The position numbers were made by a program, and so were the translations under genes. From UBA5738 sp035362275 (lineage in GTDB: Bacteria > Patescibacteriota > Minisyncoccia > Minisyncoccales > UBA5738): a DNA stretch of 64,000 bases. This document shows positions 41,780 through 51,683 of the stretch, in pieces. The stretch covers positions 1-64,000 of the forward strand of contig DAOSDI010000001.1 of NCBI GenBank assembly GCA_035362275.1, given 5' to 3'. The notes under the pieces were generated by a model, which saw nothing but the letters and a program-made list of their open reading frames with translations, was not told the origin of the DNA and did not search any database. Positions within the stretch are counted from its first letter, which is position 1. The number at the start of each line of letters is the position of its first letter.

Positions 41780-43201
41780 ATGGATAAAAACGAACAAACC
41801 GAGCCGAATTTGATGTTTGAAAAGAAATTCGCGTTTGATATTTGGGACGATGCCACGACCAAAAAATGTTTTGATTTTTGCGAGGGTTACAAAGAATTTT
41901 TAAGCGCTTGCAAAACCGAAAGGCAAACAGTGGAAGCCGTAAAAAACATTGCCGCCGCCGCCGGATTTGCTTCCTTGGAACATATTGATTCCGGAAGTAA
42001 CGATACGATCGCGGCGCACAAGGTATATTCAATCAATCGCGGCAAGTCAATCGTTTTGGCAAGGCGCGGCAAAAAACCGATAAAGAATGGCGCGCGGATA
42101 ATTTTGGCGCACATTGATTCTCCCCGCTTGGATTTGAAAGTCAGGCCGATATTTGAAAGCGAGCATCTTGCCTTTCTCAAAACTCATTATTACGGCGGCA
42201 TAAAAAAATATCAATGGACCGCATTGCCATTGTCCGTGCACGGGAAAATTATCAAGGAAAACGGTGAAGCGATTGATATTTCCATCGGCGAAGATCCGGG
42301 AGATCCGATTTTTATGATTACCGATTTGTTGCCCCATTTGTCAAAAAATCAGCTTGAGAAAAAACTTGAAGACGCGATTACCGCCGAAAGTTTGAATGTG
42401 ATTTCGGCCGGGATGGGAACAAAAAACAAGGACGATAAAGATTCGGTCAAAAAGAATCTGCTGAAATTGCTTAATCAGAAATACGGCATTTGTGAGGAAG
42501 ACTTTGTTTCGGCGGACTTGGAATTGGTGCCGGCCGGATCCGCGCGCGATCTGGGTTTTGACCGAAGCTTGATTGCCGCCTACGGGCACGATGACCGCGT
42601 TTGCGCTTGGACGGCCCTGCGGGCATTCTTGGAAACCGCGGACGGCGAATATCCGTCAATTCTGGTGCTGACCGACAATGAGGAAACCGGCAGTGAAGGT
42701 GCCACGGGAGCAAATTCAAATTATATCGCGGACTTTGTGAGCGAATTGGTCTTTCTGGAAACCAAAGAACACGACGAGAATGTTTTGCGCGACGCTTTTT
42801 CAAAAAGCAAAGCAATTTCCGCCGATGTTACCGCGGGCTTTGATCCGGACTACGCGGATGTTTTTGATCCGCTGAATACCGCGCGCATCGGTGCCGGCGT
42901 GGCGATAGAGAAACATACGGGATATCGAGGGAAATATGAAACCAGTGAAGCGACCGCCGAATATACCGCGTTCATCCGAAAAGCAATGAATCAAAACGAT
43001 ATCGTTTGGCAGACCGGCGGGATGGGAAAGGTTGATGCCGGCGGCGGCGGTACCATCGCGATGCAATTGGCGCGCTTGAATATGGATATTGTTGATTTTG
43101 GCGTTCCTTTGCTGTCAATGCACGCGCCGTTTGAGATCGCCAGCAAGGCCGATATTTATTCGGCGTATTTGGCTTATAAGGCTTTCTATGAAAGCAAATA
43201 A
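41780..43201 (+). CDS. M18 family aspartyl aminopeptidase
   Basis: 473 aa. Metal and catalytic motifs: ILAHIDSPRLDLKVRP, HYYGGIKKYQWTALPLSVHG, the DNEETGSEGATGA cluster, AYGHDDRVCAWTAL and the C-terminal SMHAPFEIASKADIY. It releases N-terminal acidic residues from peptides. Divergent from the M24 gene, with 64 bp between. A C-terminally intact M18 enzyme of normal length. Confidence 0.93.
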   Translation: MDKNEQTEPNLMFEKKFAFDIWDDATTKKCFDFCEGYKEFLSACKTERQTVEAVKNIAAAAGFASLEHIDSGSNDTIAAHKVYSINRGKSIVLARRGKKPIKNGARIILAHIDSPRLDLKVRPIFESEHLAFLKTHYYGGIKKYQWTALPLSVHGKIIKENGEAIDISIGEDPGDPIFMITDLLPHLSKNQLEKKLEDAITAESLNVISAGMGTKNKDDKDSVKKNLLKLLNQKYGICEEDFVSADLELVPAGSARDLGFDRSLIAAYGHDDRVCAWTALRAFLETADGEYPSILVLTDNEETGSEGATGANSNYIADFVSELVFLETKEHDENVLRDAFSKSKAISADVTAGFDPDYADVFDPLNTARIGAGVAIEKHTGYRGKYETSEATAEYTAFIRKAMNQNDIVWQTGGMGKVDAGGGGTIAMQLARLNMDIVDFGVPLLSMHAPFEIASKADIYSAYLAYKAFYESK

Positions 43202-43293
43202 AATACTTGATTTGCGATTGAAGATTTATGATTTACGGGTGGAGTATTATAATTCTATCCTGAATCATAAATCGTATATCTTGAATCAAAAAA

Positions 43294-43701
43294 ATGAATT
43301 TTAAAATTATTGCGGGTTGGGTTTTGATCGTTGCGGGATTGGCGGTGATCGGTGCCGCGGTCAACGCCTCATACCGCTATTTCACGGCCAAGGCGGAATT
43401 TCCGGCGGTGTTTGAAATCTCGGCAAAAAATCCGGCGGGCGATTTGCCGTCGCAAGCCGGAATTGAAAATCTTTCGGCGGAGGAAGCACAGAATTATTTG
43501 CAAAATCAGATACAATATTCAATTAATCGCGCTTTGGTTGATATGCTTCCCGATGATGCGATTGCCAAAATGCTCAACATTCTTTCGTGGTCAATCTTTG
43601 GCACATTTTTGATTTTCGCGGGCGGAAAAATTTCCTGGCTGGGCGTGCAGTTATTGTCCGTGAGAAATGAAAGCGCGCAAAAAACGAATCAACCAAGCTA
43701 G
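43294..43701 (+). CDS. Two-span membrane protein, 135 aa
   Basis: Helices at about 5-25 (IIAGWVLIVAGLAVIGAAV) and 96-118 (LSWSIFGTFLIFAGGKISWLG), with an external or cytoplasmic helical segment between (AEEAQNYLQNQIQYSINRALVDMLPDDAIAKML). Upstream, ATTTATGATT and AATCATAAAT form a hairpin (about 43225-43267) around a TATAAT at 43247. No family recognised. Confidence 0.65.
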   Translation: MNFKIIAGWVLIVAGLAVIGAAVNASYRYFTAKAEFPAVFEISAKNPAGDLPSQAGIENLSAEEAQNYLQNQIQYSINRALVDMLPDDAIAKMLNILSWSIFGTFLIFAGGKISWLGVQLLSVRNESAQKTNQPS

Positions 43702-43720
43702 CGGTGGGGCGGGCGAAATA

Positions 43721-44356
43721 TCAGCTTCCCTGCACCAGCGGCACGAATGCGAATCCTTCATAGCGGGTTTCGCTGAAAGTGTTGTTTTTGCTTTTTTCAA
43801 TCTTTGCCAGCGCGTTTTGCACCGGCGCCACGATCGTGCCGCCGGTTTTCAGTTGCGCTTCCCACGCCGGCGGAACGCTCGGTGCGGCCGCGGATGCCAA
43901 AATCCGGTCGTAAGGCGCTTGCGGCAAATACCCTTTTGATCCGTCGCCGATCACGCATTGGACGGTGCGGTTTTTAACGAAACCGTATTTGGCGATGTTT
44001 TCTTTGCCGAATTCGGCCAGCGGCTTTATCCTTTCAATCGCCACCACTTTTCCCCGCGCGCCGTTTTGCGAAACGATGTGCGCCAAAAGCGCGCCGGTCC
44101 ATCCCGATCCGTAGCCGATGTCCATAATTTTATCGCCCGGACGGGGTTGCAGAAGCTCCAGCATAAACGCCACGGTTGCCGGCTGGGAAATGGTTTGCGC
44201 GAATCCGATGGCAACGGCCTCATCCATTTCGGCCGCGATGCGCCGGTGCGGCAAATCCGGGGGCAAAAAGTCTTTTCTCTTGATCGCGCGAAACGCCGCG
44301 ATAATCCGCGGAGTTTTCAAATAGCCCGCATTGATCAAATCGTCAATTAATGCCAT
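43721..44356 (-). CDS. pcm: Protein-L-isoaspartate O-methyltransferase
   Basis: 211 aa from ATG 44356 (MALIDDLINAGYLKTPRII); a TTG at 44368 is less likely. Family motifs: IGFAQTISQPATVAFMLELL, SAM-binding KIMDIGYGSGWTGALLAHI, and VIGDGSKGYLPQAPYDRILASAAA. It methylates isoaspartyl residues to start their repair. It starts just after the terminator hairpin of the serpin transcript. Confidence 0.93.
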   Translation of the reverse strand: MALIDDLINAGYLKTPRIIAAFRAIKRKDFLPPDLPHRRIAAEMDEAVAIGFAQTISQPATVAFMLELLQPRPGDKIMDIGYGSGWTGALLAHIVSQNGARGKVVAIERIKPLAEFGKENIAKYGFVKNRTVQCVIGDGSKGYLPQAPYDRILASAAAPSVPPAWEAQLKTGGTIVAPVQNALAKIEKSKNNTFSETRYEGFAFVPLVQGS

Positions 44357-44366
44357 AAATTTTGCC

Positions 44367-44391
44367 AAAAAGCGCCCGAAAGGCGCCTTTT
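44367..44391 (-). terminator. Intrinsic terminator between serpin and pcm
   Basis: GCGCC/GGCGC stem with CGAAA-type loop and A/T extensions; five T follow on the reverse strand. Confidence 0.6.
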
Positions 44392-44440
44392 GCGGTTAAA
44401 CGATTATGTCCGGATGTTTTTATGGGCATAATGCCATATA

Positions 44441-45853
44441 TTATTTTGTCGGGTCGTTGACTTTTCCCATAAACAAGATCGCGCCGGTTTGGTTGTGGAC
44501 GATGGCGAAAATAAACGGCCGGTCGGCGTTGAAAATTTTTGCTTGCGGCGGTTCCATTACCGCGGGCGCTTGCATTGCCACTCCCGTGGCCGCGGCGGCC
44601 TCGGTCCCTTCTTCGTAGACATCAACATAGGCCTTATGGATCACCAAGCCGATATAAAGATTTTCCGGTGTTTTTGTTTTGTCATACATTCCGGAAAAAT
44701 CGGCATTCGCATCGTCAAACGCGGTGGGCATTCCCATTTTTGCCAGCGTTTGGTTCATATTATATGATGTGTCAAATTTGAATTTCGGCAAAAACACATT
44801 TACCAATTCGTTTTTTAAAGATTTTTTAACATTACCCAGACCGGCGGCCGCCAATTCTTTTTCCGCGGCCTCAATTTTACCGTTTTCGGGCAAAACGACG
44901 ATCATTGACAAATCGCTGTCTTCATAGGGCAATTCCAGCGCTTGATAGTCGGCGGTTTGGGCATATCCGAAATCATCTTTGATGTTCATCATCCGGCATT
45001 TGGTTTTTGCGCCGGTTGATGCGGTGAAATCTTTTTCCTGAGTCAGCATTTCTTCAAACGGGGTCGCCCACTTGCCTTTGAAATAAACCGCGTTGGTCAA
45101 AACCAATCTTGTCAACGGATTGAGCGTTCCCGCCGCGAATAATTCCGGAATTTTTTGCGCGGTTTTGCCGCTCACCCATTCATTGATGGTTTTGCGGGAA
45201 TTTTCCGTGTCGCCGGCAAAATCCAAATTGGCGGCTTTGCCGTGATAATAGGTTTCCGCGGTTTTTAAATAATTTTGGTCAAACGGATAATCCGTTTGCG
45301 CCCAGAGCGCGTTGGCGGTGGAAAGCCGGTAGTTCGCGTTTTGCGGGTTTATCTGTTCATAAAGCTTGGCAAACGATCCGATGCGCGCGGCGTTGTCTTC
45401 GGGAAAATGAAACACCGATCGCATTTCTGCGGCGGTTTTTCCGCGCGCGCCCTCGTATGTCATTTGCAGGGCCGACGATATGCTGTGGGGCGAGAAAAAG
45501 AGATTCTCGTCCGTGTTTTTATATTCGCCGTATAGTTCAAGCGCGAATTGATTGGCGGCGTTTACGATCGGGGATGAATCTTGTCCGGTCTCGTATTCAA
45601 CAAATGTCTCCGGCGAAGCAACGGACCCTTCCGCCTCCGGGATTGTTTCCCCGTCCCCTTCATTTTCGTTCGCCAGATTTTCGTCCAAAAGTTCGGGACT
45701 TGCGGAAAAATTAATTTCCGGCATATCAATATTTTCCGGCGGCGCGGAATAAAAACGGTAGGCATACCAGCCGGCGCCGATTGCCGCGGCGATCGCCAAT
45801 ATTAACACGATCAATATGGCCAATATCGCGCTTCCTTTTTGATTGTTTTTCAT
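44441..45853 (-). CDS. Membrane-anchored serpin
   Basis: 470 aa. An N-terminal membrane helix (ILAILIVLILAIAAAIGAGWYAY) and an acidic linker lead to a complete serpin fold from about residue 95: NLFFSPHSISSALQMTYEGARGKTAAEM, LTNAVYFKGKW, LELPYEDSDLSMIVVLP. The hinge EEGTEAAAATG allows loop insertion, so inhibition is likely. The reactive loop continues VAMQAPAVMEPP, giving a small or hydrophobic P1 (Val, Ala or Met), which suits elastase- or subtilisin-like targets. It probably acts on the cell surface against foreign proteases. Confidence 0.93.
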   Translation of the reverse strand: MKNNQKGSAILAILIVLILAIAAAIGAGWYAYRFYSAPPENIDMPEINFSASPELLDENLANENEGDGETIPEAEGSVASPETFVEYETGQDSSPIVNAANQFALELYGEYKNTDENLFFSPHSISSALQMTYEGARGKTAAEMRSVFHFPEDNAARIGSFAKLYEQINPQNANYRLSTANALWAQTDYPFDQNYLKTAETYYHGKAANLDFAGDTENSRKTINEWVSGKTAQKIPELFAAGTLNPLTRLVLTNAVYFKGKWATPFEEMLTQEKDFTASTGAKTKCRMMNIKDDFGYAQTADYQALELPYEDSDLSMIVVLPENGKIEAAEKELAAAGLGNVKKSLKNELVNVFLPKFKFDTSYNMNQTLAKMGMPTAFDDANADFSGMYDKTKTPENLYIGLVIHKAYVDVYEEGTEAAAATGVAMQAPAVMEPPQAKIFNADRPFIFAIVHNQTGAILFMGKVNDPTK

Positions 45854-45997
45854 AATTTGTCCGCTCGTCGCGGAACGGTTATTTACATCGCGCCATCAAT
45901 TGAAATCAATAAATTCCTTGGATTAACGCCGAAGGCGCGGTTCTCAAACGCGATCTCAATGTTTCTTATTTTAAAGATAACATAATCGGCGGAAAAA

Positions 45998-47722
45998 TCA
46001 CCAGCCCCCGCCGCCTCCTCCCCCGCCGCCTCCGCCGACTCCGCCCCCGCCGTGCGCTCCCGAAGAAGTGCCGGTATTGGCCGCGATACCGGCGGAGATT
46101 GAATTTATTTGCGAAGCAAAGCTATCGGCGTTGAATCCGTTGGCAAAACTGCCGGCATACCAGGCCGGATGGTAATTGGCAAAATATTCCTTGCCGTAGA
46201 TATCCTCCATTTTTTTGGCCCAAAGTTTGGCGATGCCGAAAACGATCGCATAGGGCAAAAATTTTTCAAAAATATTTTCTTTTTCGTGGAATCGCGTCCG
46301 GTATTTTTCGGCGGTTTCCATATACAGTTTGAAGCCCTTGATGCGCCAATTTAATTGGGCGCCTTTTGGCGTGCGCTTGGGCATCAATAAGCCGAAAATC
46401 AATACCACGGCGGCCGAAATTCCAAAAGCGATGATGGCAAATAAATTTTCCGTGCCGGCGCCGGCAAAGGCGGCGAAGATTAAAATAACCGCCAAAACCA
46501 AAAATATCCCTTTAAGCGTTAATCCGCTTGAATGGATAAATTGTTTTTGTTTCAGATTGTTTATTGCGGTTTTTTTGATCTCCGGCAATTCTTTGTAAAA
46601 TTCATTTTTCAATTTTGACAGTAAAATTTCTTGTCTTTGGCCGAATAATTTTTTAAGCAATAATTCTTCGGTTTCGTTTAGCGGAGGATGGTCGTTGTCC
46701 CGAACCCGTTCCAGACGGAAATTCTGTTGGCCGAATATGCCTTGTTTGGGAATTTCTTCAATGATGATATATTTTTTAACCGCCAGATCAATGATTGTTG
46801 CCGTGATCAGTTTGTCGCCAAAACTTCCGTTTTGCGCCAACAAGCCGACTTCTATGGGGGTTAGATTATCGGGAATTTCAAATTCGGGAATCACGGTTTT
46901 GTCAACGCGCGGGTCTTTGCCGTATTTATTCCAGATCAAAAACGAAACGATAAAAAGAAACAGCGGGATTAAAAACCACAAATAACCGCCGTAGAGTTCA
47001 AAAAAACTCGGTTGATAGGGAGCGATTATGCCCTTGGGAAACGTGATTGATGCGGTGATTCCCTGCCGCGGAGACAGCGTTTGCGTTGAGGCGACGCGCA
47101 AAATATTGTCACCGGTCCATTGATGATCGGCCGCGGAATTTTCTTTTTCGCCGAGATCGCCGCCATAAAGATAAATCTCGGAATTTTCTTTGTTTATTCC
47201 TTGAGGGAAAATAATGTCTGCCGTGAATTTATCAATATCAATTTCCCAAAATTCGCCGCTTAAATTCCAATATAATTCGTCAAAATCGAAATTGCCGCCG
47301 CGGACGGCGTTTTTAACCAAATAAGTTATTTTGTAATAATTTTCGCCGGTGGTGATTTTGGCGGAATCGCCGATTTTCCAAGCGACGGTATGGTTGAAAT
47401 TATCTTTGGTTTCGGAATATTTAATCGGTTGACCGTCAAAATCCGTGATTGAAATCAATTTCACGGGAGCTTTAACGGTTCCTTTTTCGGTTTTTGTTTC
47501 AAGCGGCACCACGCGGAAAATTCCGTGCTTGTCGGGCAAATCGCCGCAATCGGCAACAATCTTTTCTTCCACCAATAAAGATGAATCGGTGTTGACCGTT
47601 ATCGTTGACTGAAAATCCTTAATGTACCAATCGGTAATTTGGCTTGCTTCCCTTGCTCCCGCCGGATGGGGCAATGTTAAAAACATCGCTAAAACAATTA
47701 AAATTTGGTAGAAATTTTTCAT
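45998..47722 (-). CDS. DUF2207 membrane protein with glycine-rich tail
   Basis: 574 aa. Signal peptide (NFYQILIVLAMFLTLPHPAGA), extracellular DUF2207 domain (ITDWYIKDFQSTITVNTDSSLLVEEKI read as its first strands; GIFRVVPLE; FDELYWNLSG), a membrane helix near 255, a cytoplasmic winged-helix-like part, two further helices near 415-455, and a tail ending in a run of 11 Gly and Trp. Function of the family is unknown; it is common in Gram-positive and CPR envelopes. It lies one base from the cytochrome b5-like gene. Confidence 0.88.
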   Translation of the reverse strand: MKNFYQILIVLAMFLTLPHPAGAREASQITDWYIKDFQSTITVNTDSSLLVEEKIVADCGDLPDKHGIFRVVPLETKTEKGTVKAPVKLISITDFDGQPIKYSETKDNFNHTVAWKIGDSAKITTGENYYKITYLVKNAVRGGNFDFDELYWNLSGEFWEIDIDKFTADIIFPQGINKENSEIYLYGGDLGEKENSAADHQWTGDNILRVASTQTLSPRQGITASITFPKGIIAPYQPSFFELYGGYLWFLIPLFLFIVSFLIWNKYGKDPRVDKTVIPEFEIPDNLTPIEVGLLAQNGSFGDKLITATIIDLAVKKYIIIEEIPKQGIFGQQNFRLERVRDNDHPPLNETEELLLKKLFGQRQEILLSKLKNEFYKELPEIKKTAINNLKQKQFIHSSGLTLKGIFLVLAVILIFAAFAGAGTENLFAIIAFGISAAVVLIFGLLMPKRTPKGAQLNWRIKGFKLYMETAEKYRTRFHEKENIFEKFLPYAIVFGIAKLWAKKMEDIYGKEYFANYHPAWYAGSFANGFNADSFASQINSISAGIAANTGTSSGAHGGGGVGGGGGGGGGGGW

Positions 47723-47723
47723 A

Positions 47724-48320
47724 TTAATTTTTCAGAATGCCGACAGTTGGATAACCCGACAGTATCTGTTTGCTGTGTTCGTCGTAAAATTCGGCGGTGA
47801 CATCATATCCGGCCGAACAGCCGCGGTGTTGGCCGTTTATGAATAACGCGCTTACATCATAGACAATATTGTCCACGGCAATGTATGCGGGTTGGTTGTT
47901 TTTGCCGTTGTATTCTGCCAGTTCCGCGGCGGTGAAAGTTTTTTCCGCCGCGGCGTTGCCGGCGTTATTTTCCGCGGCGGGCATGCCTTCAACCGCCGCC
48001 GGTTTTTGGTAAAAAAATCCGATGTAAGCGAATATAACGATAAATCCCGAATAAATTAAAACCAGCGAAGCCAAGGATGCGGAATTCCATTTGCGCCACC
48101 GCACCAGCGATAAACGAATTGCAAAAAACGTGTGGATGGAAAACGCGATCAGGCCGATGGGGGTTAGAATATTTGAATGCAGATTGGATGCCAGCCGTTC
48201 ATCAATTATCCCTTTGGTCATTCCATAGCCGCTGATGAAAAAAAGAATGATCGTCGCCAAAAGCGTCCACGCCGCGGCGCGGTCAATTTTTACCTGCCAG
48301 CATTGAAAATTTTTATTCAT
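47724..48320 (-). CDS. Membrane protein with C-terminal cytochrome b5-like domain
   Basis: 198 aa. Three membrane helices fill residues 15-115; two His lie in or beside them (NLHSNILTPIGLIAF, SIHTFFAIRL) and could ligate haem. After an Ala-rich linker comes a cytochrome b5-like domain: FTAAELAEYNGKNNQPAYIAV, VYDVSALFINGQHRGCSAGYD, and DEHSKQILSGYPTVG. The two b5 haem His are HRG and EHS. The layout suggests transmembrane electron transfer or a haem-bound ligand sensor. It is cotranscribed with the DUF2207 gene. Confidence 0.82.
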   Translation of the reverse strand: MNKNFQCWQVKIDRAAAWTLLATIILFFISGYGMTKGIIDERLASNLHSNILTPIGLIAFSIHTFFAIRLSLVRWRKWNSASLASLVLIYSGFIVIFAYIGFFYQKPAAVEGMPAAENNAGNAAAEKTFTAAELAEYNGKNNQPAYIAVDNIVYDVSALFINGQHRGCSAGYDVTAEFYDEHSKQILSGYPTVGILKN

Positions 48321-48350
48321 TTTTTAAATTGATTGCTTTTTGTCATTCTA

Positions 48351-48374
48351 GCAAAAAATCGCGCTTCGCGCGAT
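48351..48374 (-). terminator. Intrinsic terminator after the ABC transporter
   Basis: ATCGCGC-TTC-GCGCGAT with six T directly after it on the reverse strand. Confidence 0.8.
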
Positions 48375-48457
48375 ATGGTTTGCATATAAAATTATCACCG
48401 GATTGAGCAAGCGATCTTGAAGCGGGGGCTTCGGGACATTTTGGCGGCCGGATAAAA

Positions 48458-50242
48458 TCATTCAATGAAGCCGGAAGATTGCAGGCGCCAGAGTTTGCGA
48501 TAGATGCCGTCTTTTTTGCGAATCAGGGATTGGTGGGAACCTTGTTCAATGATCGTGCCGCCTTTTAACACCACCACGCGGTCCATTTTGCGGATGGTGC
48601 TCAGGCGGTGTGCGATGGCGATCACGGTTTGGTCTTTCATCAAGGCGTCAAGCGCGTCTTGAATAAGCGCCTCGGACTTTGAGTCCAAAGATGAGGTCGC
48701 CTCGTCCAAGATCAGGATCGGTGCGTGTTTCAGAATCGCCCGGGCGATGGCCACTCGTTGGCGTTCGCCTCCGGAAAGTTTAACGCCCCGCTCGCCCACC
48801 ATTGTTTGGTATCCGGCGGGCATTTTTTGGACGAATTTGTCGCAATGCGCCATTTGCGCGGCGGCGATTACATCTTCATCGGACGCTTCCGGCCGGCCGT
48901 AGCGGATATTTTCCAAAATTGAACGATGGAACAAAACCGGATCCTGCGGTACCAGAGAAATGTTTTTCCTTAAACTTTCCTGGGTGATTTCGCGAATATC
49001 GTTGCCGTCAATCAATATCCGGCCGCCGGTCGGTTCAAAAAGACGCAATAACAGGCCGGTGAGAGTGGTCTTCCCCGCGCCCGACGATCCCACGATGGCC
49101 ACCTGCTCGCCTGAATTGATGGACAGATCAAAATTTTTTAAAATTATCCGGTCGTCTTGAAAACCGAAAACGATGTTTTCAAAATCAATTTTACCCTTGA
49201 CGCCCGCCAAAATTTTTGCCCCGGGAAAGTCTTTGATTTGATGGGGGGTTTCCAAAATTTCCACCATTTCTTTGGAATCCGCTATCGCTTGATATATCCC
49301 GCGAAACATCCGGTTCACCCCCCAAAGCTGGTGGGAAATGCCGATGACGTATGTTTGCACCAAAACGAAGGTACCGATAAACGCCTGTCCGGATTGCCAG
49401 AGCAAAACGGTGTAATAAAAGGCGGCAAATTCCACAATGATAATTAAAAAATGCTGGGTAATATTGGCGGCGTTTGAAAGTTGCCAGGTAGTGATCGTTT
49501 TTTGCGCCTGATCGTCGGAAACTTTTTTAAAGTCGCTTGATTCGGAACGATAGCTGTTAAAAAGCTTGACCGAAATATAATTGACGATATTGTCGGAAAG
49601 AAATCCGGTGGTTTTTGAATCTGCCGCCGCGCGGGCCACATCATATTTAATCTTCCAGCGCGAGAAAATAAAATTGGCGGCAATGACCAAGAGCGACCAG
49701 ATTATGATGACCAATGCGATAGGCGGCGCCAGAAACGCGGTAACCGCAATGGATCCCAAAATATATATGGCGATGGGGATTAAATTAAAAACCAGATTGT
49801 CCATCAATATTTCAAACGCGTAAGCGAAACGGTTGACTTTTTGGACCAGGCTTCCGGTGAAATTGTTGACGAAAAATTTACGCGAATGGAGCATCAGGTA
49901 ATCAAATGATTTTTGTTTCAATCGTGCCATTATTTTGGCAGTCGCCAAACTCAAAGAAAAATGCGCGATCGCGGCAAACAGCCAATTGGCCAAATTGATT
50001 CCTGCGATGACGGCAATGATGCCGATTAAAACTTCCGCCGGCGCCGATTGGCCCAATTCGTCAAAAAACCGCTTGTAAAAAACCGGAATCGCCAGTTCAA
50101 TCAACTGAAAAACGGTGAACGCGCCCACGCAGACCCAAAAAAGCCGCCGGTGCGGCAGAACGCCCTCCCAAAGATGGCCCAAAATCGTTTTCAGCGAGAT
50201 TTGTTTTTTTTCCATTTTTTCGTTTTTCAATTCTGTTGCCAA
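48458..50242 (-). CDS. ABC exporter, fused permease-ATPase
   Basis: 594 aa half-transporter. Six membrane helices (residues about 30-320) are followed by the nucleotide-binding domain: Walker A GSSGAGKTTLTGLLLRL, signature LSGGERQRVAIARAI, Walker B ILILDEATSSLDSKS, H-loop IAIAHRLSTIRKMD. It resembles the lipid A/multidrug exporter class; the substrate is unknown. ATG 50215 (MEKKQISLKT) is an alternative start. Confidence 0.93.
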   Translation of the reverse strand: MATELKNEKMEKKQISLKTILGHLWEGVLPHRRLFWVCVGAFTVFQLIELAIPVFYKRFFDELGQSAPAEVLIGIIAVIAGINLANWLFAAIAHFSLSLATAKIMARLKQKSFDYLMLHSRKFFVNNFTGSLVQKVNRFAYAFEILMDNLVFNLIPIAIYILGSIAVTAFLAPPIALVIIIWSLLVIAANFIFSRWKIKYDVARAAADSKTTGFLSDNIVNYISVKLFNSYRSESSDFKKVSDDQAQKTITTWQLSNAANITQHFLIIIVEFAAFYYTVLLWQSGQAFIGTFVLVQTYVIGISHQLWGVNRMFRGIYQAIADSKEMVEILETPHQIKDFPGAKILAGVKGKIDFENIVFGFQDDRIILKNFDLSINSGEQVAIVGSSGAGKTTLTGLLLRLFEPTGGRILIDGNDIREITQESLRKNISLVPQDPVLFHRSILENIRYGRPEASDEDVIAAAQMAHCDKFVQKMPAGYQTMVGERGVKLSGGERQRVAIARAILKHAPILILDEATSSLDSKSEALIQDALDALMKDQTVIAIAHRLSTIRKMDRVVVLKGGTIIEQGSHQSLIRKKDGIYRKLWRLQSSGFIE

Positions 50243-50374
50243 TTATATCCTAACCTTTAAAGGGAAAATCCGCAATTTTAGGTGCCGGCCGGTTTTGTTT
50301 TTTGGCGAAATATTTTTTTGCGGCTATAATTAAAAAGTCAGATATTTTTTTTGGATCATTGGATCAATGGAACG

Positions 50375-51634
50375 ATGAAGGCTCCCAACAAACTGCAAGC
50401 GACGATCAAAGCGATCCGCACCAAGCCCAAAACGCGCTTGGCGGTTTTTAAGAATTTGCTTTCCGCCCAACAGGCGCAAATTTGCCTGATCCTGAGCAAG
50501 CATTTGGTCTATGATCTTTTGAGCCGTTTGGAGGATTTGGAAGTTGCCGCGATTTTGGAAAATCTGGATCCCGACGAAGCGACCGACATTCTCCAGCTTT
50601 TTCCGGCGCCGAAAAGAACCGACCTTTTGGAAATATTGAGTTCGCGGATGAAGCACGCGGTGGAAAGGCTTTTGGGGTTTGACCCCAAAACGGCGGCGGG
50701 GCTGATGAATGTGGATTATATCCAAGTGGGCGAAAACGAAACCATTGCCGCAGTGGCCAGGCAATTCAAAATCCACGAGAAACGCACCGGCCGATTGCCG
50801 GCGATTATCGTTTTAAGATCCGACGGCAAGCTGGCCGGATATTTGCCCGGCCACGAGTTGGGATTTGCGCAGTTGAAAGATAAGGCTAAAAAATATGCCC
50901 GCAGAATCGCCACTATCCGCCATTCGGCCACCCATGAAGAAGCGGTGGATCTTTTTCGCGCCTATCCTCATGCCAAAATCGCCGTGATCGGAGCGAACGA
51001 TAACGTGATGGGCATCATCTATTCCGACGATATTGCCCGCATTCTGCGCGAACAGACGGCGGCGTCTTTGTATGATTTTGCCGGCGTTTCCAAAGAAGAA
51101 AGCGTGTTCGGCAGTGCGCGGGAAAAAATAAAATTCCGCTATAAATGGCTGATCATTAACTTGGGCACTTCGTTTTTGGCGGCGTTTGTGGTGAGTATGT
51201 TTGACCAAACCATCGCCAAATATGTTTTGCTGGCGGTATATATGCCCATTATCGCGGGAATGGGCGGCAATGCCGGCACACAGGCAATGGCGGTGATGGT
51301 GCGCGGCATCACGCTCAAACAGATTGATTTTAAATCTTCTTTGGGCGCATTAAAAAACGAATTACTTTCCGGCCTTGCCAACGGCGCGATTAACGGCGCG
51401 TTGGTGGCGATGGTGATTTTACTTGTCAATCGCGATCCGTTATTGGCGTTAGTGCTGTTTTTGGCGATGATTGTCAATTTGGTGGTGGCCGGAACGGCAG
51501 GCACCATGGCGCCGCTGTTGATGGCCAGATTGGGCAAGGACCCGGCATCGTCGGCAACGATTTTCATCACCACCGCCACCGACGTTTTGGGCTTTTTCGC
51601 TTTTCTTGGTCTGGCCGCCCTATTATTGCCCTGA
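50375..51634 (+). CDS. mgtE: MgtE-family magnesium transporter
   Basis: 419 aa from ATG 50375 (MKAPNKLQATIKAI). N-terminal superhelical MgtE domain (ILENLDPDEATDILQLFPAPKRTDLLEIL), tandem CBS domains (AAGLMNVDYIQVGENETI, IAVIGANDNVMGIIYSDDIARIL), then five membrane helices with PIIAGMGGNAGTQAMAVMVRGI and the final ITTATDVLGFFAFLGLA. It imports Mg2+ and is gated by cytoplasmic Mg2+ through the N and CBS domains. Confidence 0.93.
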   Translation: MKAPNKLQATIKAIRTKPKTRLAVFKNLLSAQQAQICLILSKHLVYDLLSRLEDLEVAAILENLDPDEATDILQLFPAPKRTDLLEILSSRMKHAVERLLGFDPKTAAGLMNVDYIQVGENETIAAVARQFKIHEKRTGRLPAIIVLRSDGKLAGYLPGHELGFAQLKDKAKKYARRIATIRHSATHEEAVDLFRAYPHAKIAVIGANDNVMGIIYSDDIARILREQTAASLYDFAGVSKEESVFGSAREKIKFRYKWLIINLGTSFLAAFVVSMFDQTIAKYVLLAVYMPIIAGMGGNAGTQAMAVMVRGITLKQIDFKSSLGALKNELLSGLANGAINGALVAMVILLVNRDPLLALVLFLAMIVNLVVAGTAGTMAPLLMARLGKDPASSATIFITTATDVLGFFAFLGLAALLLP

Positions 51635-51683
51635 AAACAAAAGGCTTGATTCTTTTGGAGCAACCACCCACCGAATCTAAAAT

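Noticed and set aside
46000..46070. Gly-run coding repeat at the DUF2207 C terminus considered as an assembly artefact
   Set aside because: Glycine-rich tails ending in Trp are usual for this family and the codons are mixed.
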